Positions 1 to 5,713 of a stretch of DNA of 5,713 nt are shown here, piece after piece. The stretch comes from an uncultured Lachnospiraceae bacterium (lineage in GTDB: Bacteria; Bacillota; Clostridia; Lachnospirales; Lachnospiraceae). Below the pieces are notes generated by a model. It had not been told where the DNA came from, did no database searches, and was given only the letters and a program-made list of their open reading frames with translations. The position numbers were made by a program, and so were the translations under genes. The stretch covers positions 1 through 5,713 of the forward strand of contig CAMWMO010000131.1 of NCBI GenBank assembly GCA_947175305.1. The letters are read 5' to 3'. Each line of letters begins with the position of its first letter. Within the stretch, counting starts at the first letter, position 1.

Positions 1-1418
1 ACCCAGTCAACCATGCGTCCCGTATAATAAAAGCCATGGCAGGTGTCCAACGTCACCATGACAAATTTCCCCACCATTCTTCTGTCCGCCTTAAAGTGCA
101 CCAGCATATTATTGCTGAGTCTTCCCGTCACAAAAGCCGGATCCTGCTCGTTTACCTCCTCCACCAGGGCTTCCATTACCTTGCCCTGTAAAAGAGCCGC
201 TCGCTCCTTCGCCGTATCCTGCACCACCTTCAAGAGCTTATCAAAGCCCTCCCGCACGATTTCCTCGGGCACCTGCTCCTCCATAGCCGCCGCCGGAGTG
301 CCTGTCCTTTTGGAATAAATAAAGGTGAATGCATTGTCATACTGCACACGACGCACCACATCGATAGTCTCGTCCACATCCGCAAGGGTTTCCCCCGGGA
401 ATCCCACGATAATATCCGTGGTTATGGCAATATCGGGAATTTCCCTCTTTAGCTTATCCACCAGGGCAAGATACTGCTCCTTCGTGTAGTGCCTGTTCAT
501 GGCCCTTAATATTCTGTCAGAGCCCGCCTGCAGAGGCAGATGGAGATGTCTGCAGATCTTTTTGGATTCCCGCATCACCTCGATCAGCTCGTCCGAAAGA
601 TCCTTGGGGTGAGAGGTCATAAATCGGATCCGCTTCAGTCCCTCGATCTTTTCCACCTCTTTTAAAAGCGTAGCAAAGGTAATGGGATGTTCCAGGTTTT
701 TCCCGTAGGAATTCACATTCTGGCCTAACAACATGACTTCCACCACACCGTCCTCGACCAGCTGTTCAATTTCCCTAAGAATCTCCTTCGGCTCCCGGCT
801 TCTCTCCCTACCCCGCACATAGGGCACAATGCAGTAACTGCAGAAATTATTGCAGCCAAACATGATATTAACGCCGGATTTATAATGGTATTTCCGCTTT
901 ACCGGCAGGTTTTCCACGATCTCTTCCGTTTCCTTCCAAATCTCAACGATCATTTCCTGCTTCTCAGACAGGTCCGCAAGGAGCGCCGGAAACTGGAAGA
1001 TATTATGTGTCCCGAAAATAAGATCTACAAATCGGTAACTTTTTTTGATTTTTTCGACAACAGCCTGCTCCTGCATCATACAGCCGCAAAGAGCCACCTT
1101 TAAATGCGGTTTCTTTTTTTTCAGGCCATTCAGAACGCCGAGGCGTCCGTAGACCCGCTGATTGGCATTATCCCGCACAGTACAGGTATTATAGAGAATA
1201 AAGTCGGCTTCTTCCTCCACTTCCGTGAGGATATAGCCGGCTTTTTCCAAAATTCCGGAAAGCTTCTCCGAATCCCTGGCGTTCATCTGACAGCCAAAGG
1301 TGACCACGCAGGCCTTCGGATCCCGTCCCAGTTCTTTTTTTAGCTTCGCCACCGCAGTCCGGCACTTTTCTATATAAGCTTCCTGCCGTTCTGTATCTAT
1401 CAAATTCTCGTCTGACAA
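1..1418 (-). CDS. miaB: tRNA-2-methylthio-N6-dimethylallyladenosine synthase MiaB (3' end cut by window edge)
   Basis: This radical-SAM methylthiotransferase converts i6A37 to ms2i6A37 next to the anticodon of tRNAs reading UNN codons (family knowledge). I translated 472 codons, open to the left edge. The N-terminal UPF0004 domain (about residues 36-140) carries the three ligands of the auxiliary 4Fe-4S cluster: C43 (FGCQMN), C79 (NTCTVR) and C113 (CGCMMQ). The radical SAM domain (about 180-405) has the CxxxCxxC motif at C189, C193 and C196 (GCNNFCSYC), followed by VPYVRGRERS, which is typical of MiaB rather than RimO or MtaB. A TRAM RNA-binding domain starts near 408 and runs to the edge; typical lengths suggest only a few residues are missing. 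The start is TTG at 1418: an in-frame TAA lies at 1436-1434, no ATG or GTG lies between, and an AGGGG Shine-Dalgarno sits 7 bases upstream. It follows degV after 70 bp that contain two stem-loops. Confidence 0.96.
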   Translation of the reverse strand, partial: MSDENLIDTERQEAYIEKCRTAVAKLKKELGRDPKACVVTFGCQMNARDSEKLSGILEKAGYILTEVEEEADFILYNTCTVRDNANQRVYGRLGVLNGLKKKKPHLKVALCGCMMQEQAVVEKIKKSYRFVDLIFGTHNIFQFPALLADLSEKQEMIVEIWKETEEIVENLPVKRKYHYKSGVNIMFGCNNFCSYCIVPYVRGRERSREPKEILREIEQLVEDGVVEVMLLGQNVNSYGKNLEHPITFATLLKEVEKIEGLKRIRFMTSHPKDLSDELIEVMRESKKICRHLHLPLQAGSDRILRAMNRHYTKEQYLALVDKLKREIPDIAITTDIIVGFPGETLADVDETIDVVRRVQYDNAFTFIYSKRTGTPAAAMEEQVPEEIVREGFDKLLKVVQDTAKERAALLQGKVMEALVEEVNEQDPAFVTGRLSNNMLVHFKADRRMVGKFVMVTLDTCHGFYYTGRMVDW

Positions 1419-1425
1419 TTTATTT

Positions 1426-1430
1426 CCCCT
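1426..1430 (-). promoter_or_regulatory. Shine-Dalgarno site of miaB, deciding a TTG start
   Basis: The minus strand reads AGGGG, preceded by a run of A, then 7 bases to the TTG at 1418-1416. With the in-frame stop just upstream (1436-1434), this site fixes the TTG as the only reasonable miaB start. Confidence 0.8.
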
Positions 1431-1454
1431 TTTTTACAAAATTTCATTTCATGC

Positions 1455-1475
1455 AGAGAATGCGAAGCATTCTCT
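1455..1475 (-). repeat. Perfect 9-bp stem-loop with GCGAAGC core, degV-miaB spacer
   Basis: On the plus strand AGAGAATGC (1455-1463) is separated by GAA from its exact reverse complement GCATTCTCT (1467-1475). The core reads GCGAAGC on plus and GCTTCGC on minus. In the direction of transcription (minus) no run of T follows, so it does not look like an intrinsic terminator. It may be an mRNA stability or processing hairpin, or a copy of a small dispersed palindrome; neither can be decided from one window. Confidence 0.8.
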
Positions 1476-1476
1476 A

Positions 1477-1502
1477 GATTAAGCGGCTTTACACGCTTAA
1501 TC
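1477..1502 (-). repeat. Perfect 9-bp stem-loop spanning the degV stop codon
   Basis: GATTAAGCG (1477-1485) and CGCTTAATC (1494-1502) are exact reverse complements with an 8-base loop (1486-1493). On the coding (minus) strand the first arm lies in the last codons of the DegV-family gene and its TAA (1491-1489) falls in the loop. A single base separates it from the second hairpin. No T-tract follows. A ribosome terminating on degV would cover the first arm, so folding should depend on translation (inference). Confidence 0.75.
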
Positions 1503-2358
1503 GTTTGCAGCACGCCACCGCCAAAGCCCCCGGCCCGATATGGCAGGCTACACTCAAGGACAGCGGATCAACATGCACATCAAACCCCGGAAATGCCTCC
1601 AACACTTCCGATTTCAACTGTTCGGCCGCCGCCAGATCATAAGTGTAAGCGATCTGCAGCCAGATATTATCGGCTCTGGCACCGCCAAAACGCTTCTCCA
1701 TATCATTCCGGATCGCATTGATCATAATACTCTTACCCTGCGACACTGTCCTGGCCTTCGCAAAGGCATCCAGCTTCTCCCCCTGGATCTGCAAGACAGG
1801 CTTGAGCCGCAGGATCGTACCGAGTGCCGCCGCCGCAGGCGTGATCCTACCGCCCTTTTTCAGATAGTACAGCGTATCCAGCATAATATAAATACTGGAA
1901 TTAAACTTATCCTCTTCCAGAATGTGACGGATCTGCGCTGCATCCATTCCCTGTTCTACGAGCGCCAGCGCATCAAATGCCGACTGTCTCTGGGTCACGG
2001 ATATCCGTTGATTATTCACCACCTGTACCTTCCCATCGTAATCCTCCGCCAGCATGAGCGCGCTCTGGCAGGAGCCGCTTAAGCCGCTGGACATAGGAAT
2101 ATGCACGATCTCGTCATGAGTCTTCAGTATCTCATCCCAGAGATTCATCACCGCCTCAGGGGTTGGCTGACTGGTGATAACGTCTGCATTTTCGGAAAGT
2201 CTCTGGTAGAACTGCTCCTGGGTCAGGGTAATGTCCTCATAGAAGGTTTCCTCGTTGATCATAAAAGGCATGGGAATCACATATATCCCATATTCTTTTG
2301 CCTGCGCCTGGGTGATACCGCTGTTACTGTCCGTTACGACTGCTACTTTCTTTGCCAT
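1489..2358 (-). CDS. DegV family fatty acid-binding protein (FakB-like)
   Basis: This family binds one long-chain fatty acid in a buried tunnel; proven FakB members hold the acyl group while FakA phosphorylates its carboxylate, feeding acyl-phosphate to phospholipid synthesis (family knowledge). The 289-residue product shows the family landmarks in order: TDS near residues 9-11, TSQPTPEAV 62-70, SSGLSGS 90-96, YLKKGGRI 165-172, RLKPVLQI 184-191, KARTVSQGK 201-209 and HIGPGA 273-278. The TSQP, SSGLSG and H-GPGA elements correspond to the carboxylate-binding polar residues of FakB. I see no signal peptide or membrane segment, so it should be cytosolic. I chose ATG at 2358, which has GAGGA 5 bases upstream; an in-frame ATG at 2370 would add four residues (MRNT), but it overlaps that Shine-Dalgarno and lacks a good one of its own. 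It lies 50 bp after recG, with fakA just beyond. Ligand and acyl-chain preference are unknown; the FakB role is inferred. Confidence 0.93.
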   Translation of the reverse strand: MAKKVAVVTDSNSGITQAQAKEYGIYVIPMPFMINEETFYEDITLTQEQFYQRLSENADVITSQPTPEAVMNLWDEILKTHDEIVHIPMSSGLSGSCQSALMLAEDYDGKVQVVNNQRISVTQRQSAFDALALVEQGMDAAQIRHILEEDKFNSSIYIMLDTLYYLKKGGRITPAAAALGTILRLKPVLQIQGEKLDAFAKARTVSQGKSIMINAIRNDMEKRFGGARADNIWLQIAYTYDLAAAEQLKSEVLEAFPGFDVHVDPLSLSVACHIGPGALAVACCKRLSV

Positions 2359-2363
2359 AGTAT

Positions 2364-2368
2364 TCCTC
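2364..2368 (-). promoter_or_regulatory. Shine-Dalgarno site of the DegV-family gene, deciding between two ATGs
   Basis: The minus strand reads GAGGA, then 5 bases to ATG at 2358-2356. The alternative in-frame ATG at 2370-2368 shares its G with this motif and has only a weak purine stretch directly before it. This favours the downstream start. Confidence 0.65.
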
Positions 2369-2399
2369 ATTTTCCGTATGTTTTTTACTCTACATTACG

Positions 2400-2428
2400 A
2401 GTTTACCGTCAGATACTCCTAAAGTCAA
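2400..2428 (-). promoter_or_regulatory. Candidate sigma-A promoter for the DegV-family gene (and miaB)
   Basis: On the minus strand TTGACT (2428-2423, 5 of 6 to the -35 consensus) is followed by exactly 17 bases and TAAACT (2405-2400, 4 of 6 to the -10 consensus). The -35 lies in the last codons of recG (Val-Asp-Phe) and the -10 just past its TGA. A start near 2393 would give a leader of about 35 bases before the ATG at 2358. No extended -10 TG is present. Such matches can occur by chance, so this is a candidate only. Confidence 0.35.
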
Positions 2429-4475
2429 CCTCATTTATCTCACGCCGCATCAAGCTTTTTCGCAGGGCGCTGTACTCCTCCCCGCTAAGTTCTCTGTCTT
2501 CCGCAAGAATCTCATCCGCCCAGTCGCTGGCCTGTTGCAGGATGGCCGCATCCTGATAAATATCTCCCAGTACAAAGCGCAGATCACCGCTCTGTCTGAT
2601 CCCGAACAGATCCCCCGGCCCGCGCAGGGCAAGATCCTTACTGGCAATGTAAAAACCATCGTTTGACTCATTCAGGATCTTAAGCCGCTCCATTGTCTCC
2701 GGCCGCTTGGATTTACTGATGAAAATACAGTAGGACTGCTTGTCGCCGCGCCCCACCCGGCCTCTCAGCTGGTGAAGCTGCGCCAGCCCGAACCGTTCCG
2801 CATTTTCTACGAGCATGACAGTGGCATTGGGCACATTGATCCCCACCTCGATCACCGTGGTGGATACCAACACATCTATATCATGAGCCTCAAAAGCTTC
2901 CATGATACGCGTTTTTTCCGCCGGTCTCATCCTGCCGTGGAGAGAAGCCACCCGGATGACATCGGGCAATGCGCTTTTCAGCTTTTTGGTGTAGGTGCCT
3001 ACATCCTCCAGCTCATCGGATTCTCCCTCCTCCACCATAGGACAGATGACATAGACCTGCCGCCCCTGTGCCACCTCTTTTTCTACGAATTTATAGGCAG
3101 TATTTCGATAAGAAGTGTCTACCACGCAGTTTTTAATGGGTAGTCTGTCCGCCGGCAGTTCATCTAATACAGAAATGTGAAGATCCCCGTAAAGAATGAT
3201 CGCCAGCGTCCGGGGAATGGGCGTTGCACTCATGACAAGCACGTGGACTGTTTTTCCCCCTTGGGGGGAAAAACCACCTTTTCCCGCCAGACTCTCCCGC
3301 TGTCTGACGCCGAACCGGTGCTGTTCGTCTGTGATGACCAGCGCCAGATCATGGTAGACCACCTTCTCCTGGATCAGAGCGTGGGTGCCCAGAATGATAT
3401 CCGCCTCTCCACTCTCGATCCGGGCATAAATGTCTCTGCGGTCCTTCGCCGTTACGGAGCCGGTCAGAAGCACCGGATTTATCTGCAGATGATACTGTTT
3501 TTTCAGGGCGAGCAGACTTTCATAGTGCTGTCTTGCCAGGACCTCCGTAGGTGCCATCATAGCTCCCTGACGGCCGTTTGCCGTACATAGGAGTAACGCC
3601 AGAAAAGCCAGGATCGTCTTTCCGGAGCCTACATCCCCCTGCACCAGACGGTTCATGGCATACGCAGAGGTCATATCCGCCTGAATCTCCGCCCACACTC
3701 TCTGCTGGGCCGCCGTCAGCCGGTAAGGCAGGGCTTCTATCAAACGCCCGGTCTGTGCCACCTCGATCATGGGATGGTCGTTTTCGACCTGTTCATTGGC
3801 ATCCCGCAGCCGGCGCAGCACCAGAATAAACTGAAAAAACTCATCAAACACCAAGCGTCTCCTGGCTTCCACCAGCGCATCACGTCCCGCCGGGAAATGC
3901 ATCTGCTCCACAGCCTCCCGCAGTCCCATAAATCCCTGCTTTTTACGGATTTTCTCAGGCAATGGATCCTCCGAAAAGTCTGTCAGCGCCACAGCCTGCC
4001 TGACCGCCTTGGTGATGGCATTGTTGGTCAGCCCCTTTGTGGTAGAATAACGAGGCTGCATACAATCCACCAGCTTCCCGTACTCCTCCGGCTTATAGAT
4101 TCTGGCCTGCTCCATCACATACCGGTCTTTCCTGCGCTGCAGCCGCCCTCTGAAAATATAGGGAACACCACGCTTCAGGCTGTTTTTCAGGTAAGGCATA
4201 TTAAAATAAGTCATATGCAGCGTACCGCCCTCACAGGCCGCCTGAAAAGTAGTAATGGACAATCCTCTCACATGTCTGGTCGCCACATTGCCCACGACCT
4301 GTCCCGCCACCGCCGTAAGCTCCTCCTCCGGCGCCTGATCAAGGGCCACAGGCTCGGAAAACTGTTCATAATCCCTTGGGAAATAATAAACCAGCTCTTC
4401 CGCCGTAAAAATATGCAATTTCTCAAAGAGGGCGGCGGTTTTATCACCGACGCCCTTCAAAGATCTGATATCCAT
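2409..4475 (-). CDS. recG: ATP-dependent DNA helicase RecG
   Basis: RecG is a superfamily 2 double-stranded DNA translocase that reverses stalled replication forks and branch-migrates Holliday junctions (family knowledge). The product has 688 residues, close to the usual length. The N-terminus (about 1-125) has the helix-hairpin-helix-like LKGVGDKTA and the wedge OB fold. Helicase domain 1 has the Walker A motif GDVGSGKT at 280-287, APTEVLA 308-314, DEQH 383-386 and SATPIPRT 416-423. Helicase domain 2 has STTVIEVG 538-545 and the arginine-finger stretch QLRGRVGRG 569-577, followed by the conserved LALRGPGDLFG 615-625. No catalytic motif is missing. The start is ATG at 4475, 11 bp after the fakA stop; its Shine-Dalgarno is weak (CGGG), so translational coupling to fakA is likely. 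One oddity is that residues about 399-407, between motifs II and III, look like a Gly-rich insertion encoded by a perfect palindrome (3250-3274). Confidence 0.97.
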   Translation of the reverse strand: MDIRSLKGVGDKTAALFEKLHIFTAEELVYYFPRDYEQFSEPVALDQAPEEELTAVAGQVVGNVATRHVRGLSITTFQAACEGGTLHMTYFNMPYLKNSLKRGVPYIFRGRLQRRKDRYVMEQARIYKPEEYGKLVDCMQPRYSTTKGLTNNAITKAVRQAVALTDFSEDPLPEKIRKKQGFMGLREAVEQMHFPAGRDALVEARRRLVFDEFFQFILVLRRLRDANEQVENDHPMIEVAQTGRLIEALPYRLTAAQQRVWAEIQADMTSAYAMNRLVQGDVGSGKTILAFLALLLCTANGRQGAMMAPTEVLARQHYESLLALKKQYHLQINPVLLTGSVTAKDRRDIYARIESGEADIILGTHALIQEKVVYHDLALVITDEQHRFGVRQRESLAGKGGFSPQGGKTVHVLVMSATPIPRTLAIILYGDLHISVLDELPADRLPIKNCVVDTSYRNTAYKFVEKEVAQGRQVYVICPMVEEGESDELEDVGTYTKKLKSALPDVIRVASLHGRMRPAEKTRIMEAFEAHDIDVLVSTTVIEVGINVPNATVMLVENAERFGLAQLHQLRGRVGRGDKQSYCIFISKSKRPETMERLKILNESNDGFYIASKDLALRGPGDLFGIRQSGDLRFVLGDIYQDAAILQQASDWADEILAEDRELSGEEYSALRKSLMRREINEVDFRSI
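3250..3274. repeat. Perfect 11-bp inverted repeat inside recG
   Basis: GTTTTTCCCCC (3250-3260) and GGGGGAAAAAC (3264-3274) are exact reverse complements with a 3-base loop (TTG). On the coding strand the segment and its flank encode Gly-Gly-Phe-Ser-Pro-Gln-Gly-Gly-Lys-Thr. A further GGGAAAA (minus strand, 3285-3279) directly repeats the GGGAAAA at 3258-3252, 27 bp apart or nine codons. Its homopolymer-rich composition differs from the surrounding recG sequence. Confidence 0.85.
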
Positions 4476-4486
4476 AGATTACCCGA

Positions 4487-5713
4487 TTATTCCGCTGAAA
4501 TAATGTAGTAGTAGATCGGCTGTCCGCCGCACTGCAGCTCAATATCACAGTCAGGATACTTTTCTGCGATCTGCGCTTTCAGCTTCTCCGCATCCTCCTC
4601 GGCGATCTCCTCGCCATAGTATATGCTGATCAATTCCTTTTCCGGGGTCATCATCGCCCCTACCAGTTCAAAGGCCACCGTGGAGATTGCAGTCCCAACA
4701 GAGAGAATGCCGTTGTCTCCCAGTCCCATGAAATCGCCCTGTCTGATCTCCCTTCCGTCAATATTCGTATCTCTCACCGCATAGGTGACCTGCCCGGTGG
4801 CTACCTTCTGCATCTCAGAAAGCATAGTCTCCGTATTCTCCTCGATGGAAAGATCCGGCACATAATTGATCACCGCCGTAATACCCTGTGGCACGGTCTT
4901 AGTGGGAATCACTACGATCTTCTTGTCCTTCACAAGCGACTGTGCCTGATTGGCCGCCAGAATGATGTTCTTATTATTAGGCAGAATGAAGATCGTATCC
5001 GCATTTACCTTATCAATGGCGTTTAACATATCCTCCGTGCTGGGATTCATGGTCTGGCCGCCCTCGATGATATAGTCTACGCCCAGTCCCTTAAAGATCT
5101 CTCCGATACCGTCTCCCACGGAGACCGCGATAAAGCCCACATCCTTCTTCGGCCCCGGCAGATCATCCTCCGCTTCCGTTTTTTCCTCCTGCTTGGACAT
5201 CTTAAAGAGCTTTTCCTGATGTTCCAGACGCATATTGTCAATCTTCATATTGGAGAGTGCACCGTACTTTAACGCCCTCTGGATCGCAAGACCCGGATCG
5301 TTGGTATGTACGTGCACCTTTACCACGTCCTCGTCCGCCACTACTACAATAGAATCTCCGATGGACTCCAGATAAGCCTTGAAATCCATTTCCGTCTTGA
5401 TATTAAACACCTTGTTCAACATGATGATGAACTCGGTACAGTAGCCGAATTTGATCTCCGCGCCTGCCTGCGCCTCATAACCCTGCGCCGGTCTGCCTCC
5501 GGAAGTCGTATGGCCGCTCTTGTCCACCGTCAGGTCGATCTCCTTGCCAAGATACGCATCATATGCGCCCTTGAGCACCTGCACCAATCCTTGACCGCCA
5601 GAGTCAACAACACCTGCCTGCTTTAAAACCGGCAGCATCTCCGGTGTCTGCAAAAGCACCTCGTCCGCATAACCGATCACCTGCTCTAGAAAAGTGCTCA
5701 GATCCTCAACGCC
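4487..5713 (-). CDS. fakA: Fatty acid kinase catalytic subunit FakA (DAK2/YloV family), 5' end beyond window
   Basis: FakA transfers phosphate from ATP to a fatty acid held by a FakB (DegV-family) partner, giving acyl-phosphate for phospholipid synthesis (family knowledge). The frame is open to the right edge, and 408 residues are visible of about 550 usual. The missing part is most of the N-terminal DhaL/DAK2 kinase domain, including its metal-binding Asp cluster, so catalytic competence cannot be judged. Present are the end of the DAK2 domain with VDSGGQG at visible residues 36-42; the middle FakA domain with GYCTEF (Cys92) and KVHVHTNDPG (His134, His136), matching the Cys/His/His zinc site known in this family; a charged linker near 171-190; and the C-terminal FakB-binding domain from about 192 (GFIAVSVGDGI, EGGQTMNPS, LPNNKN). 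The GTG at 5680 is an internal valine, not the start. The stop lies 11 bp before recG, so the two are probably co-transcribed. Confidence 0.95.
   Translation of the reverse strand, partial: GVEDLSTFLEQVIGYADEVLLQTPEMLPVLKQAGVVDSGGQGLVQVLKGAYDAYLGKEIDLTVDKSGHTTSGGRPAQGYEAQAGAEIKFGYCTEFIIMLNKVFNIKTEMDFKAYLESIGDSIVVVADEDVVKVHVHTNDPGLAIQRALKYGALSNMKIDNMRLEHQEKLFKMSKQEEKTEAEDDLPGPKKDVGFIAVSVGDGIGEIFKGLGVDYIIEGGQTMNPSTEDMLNAIDKVNADTIFILPNNKNIILAANQAQSLVKDKKIVVIPTKTVPQGITAVINYVPDLSIEENTETMLSEMQKVATGQVTYAVRDTNIDGREIRQGDFMGLGDNGILSVGTAISTVAFELVGAMMTPEKELISIYYGEEIAEEDAEKLKAQIAEKYPDCDIELQCGGQPIYYYIISAE

Noticed and set aside
1113..1121. A-rich slippery stretch in miaB (in-frame A AAA AAG, like the dnaX frameshift heptamer) at Lys100-Lys102
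   Set aside because: The heptamer is in the correct frame, but I saw no stimulatory Shine-Dalgarno or strong downstream hairpin. The -1 frame would end after roughly 35 codons without a domain, and a Lys-rich turn is normal here in MiaB.
43..1343. Plus-strand open frames opposite miaB (43-318, 885-1103, 1104-1343)
   Set aside because: They are antisense to MiaB, whose three auxiliary cluster cysteines and radical SAM motif are intact. Their products show low complexity or no recognisable domain.
1419..1502. Intrinsic terminator between degV and miaB
   Set aside because: The stems are strong, but neither is followed by a T-run on the minus strand; the bases after the second stem are mixed. 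The features fit a structured spacer better.
1540..2556. Long plus-strand open frames opposite the DegV-family gene and the end of recG (1540-2082, 2101-2556)
   Set aside because: They lie antisense to clearly conserved genes, and their products are rich in His, Arg and Leu with no recognisable domain. They are shadows of codon bias.
2450..2671. Minus-strand open frame overlapping the recG 3' region in another frame
   Set aside because: It is fully inside recG, with no Shine-Dalgarno noted and no recognisable product.
2772..4508. Plus-strand open frames opposite recG (2772-3143, 3177-3590, 3578-3829, 3774-4508)
   Set aside because: They are antisense to all of RecG, whose motifs are intact. 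Their translations show no family features, and some overlap one another.
5306..5626. Plus-strand open frame opposite fakA
   Set aside because: It is antisense to the conserved FakA middle domain, with no supporting motif.
5678..5680. GTG as the start of fakA
   Set aside because: The frame continues upstream to the window edge with FakA-like sequence, and a start here would remove most of the kinase domain. It is an internal valine codon.

Overview
The window holds four protein-coding genes, all on the minus strand, packed tightly and read from high to low coordinates: fakA (yloV type; its 5' part lies beyond the right edge), recG (complete), a DegV/FakB-family gene (complete) and miaB (cut at the left edge, probably only a few codons short). 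The gaps are 11, 50 and 70 bp, so much of this could be one transcript. No RNA gene, insertion sequence, CRISPR array or U-tract terminator was seen, and no stretch over 300 bases lacks a gene.

The organism is probably a Gram-positive anaerobe of the class Clostridia, most likely Lachnospiraceae. This inference rests on FakA/DegV (a Firmicutes fatty acid kinase system), on a fakA-recG neighbourhood like the yloV/recG region of Bacillus, on a MiaB of clostridial sequence type, on GC of roughly 50 %, and on purine-rich Shine-Dalgarno sites. Genus cannot be settled from this sequence.

Right to left: positions 5713-4487 encode the last 408 residues of FakA, the kinase subunit for exogenous fatty acids. 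RecG (4475-2409), the fork-reversal and Holliday-junction branch-migration helicase, follows after 11 bp. Next comes a DegV-family lipid-binding protein (2358-1489), whose family supplies the acyl carrier (FakB) that presents fatty acid to FakA. MiaB (1418 to the left edge) is the tRNA methylthiotransferase that makes ms2i6A37. The fakA and fakB-like genes may act as one module, while recG and miaB are housekeeping genes for DNA repair and tRNA modification.

Three structures stand out beyond the genes. First, a perfect 11-bp inverted repeat in recG coincides with about 7-9 apparently extra codons in a loop between helicase motifs II and III. Second, two back-to-back 9-bp stem-loops lie between degV and miaB; one has the GCGAAGC core and the other has the degV stop codon in its loop. 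Third, a plausible sigma-A promoter overlaps the 3' end of recG and could drive degV separately. I found no convincing wholly new system; the recG palindromic insertion is the most unusual item.
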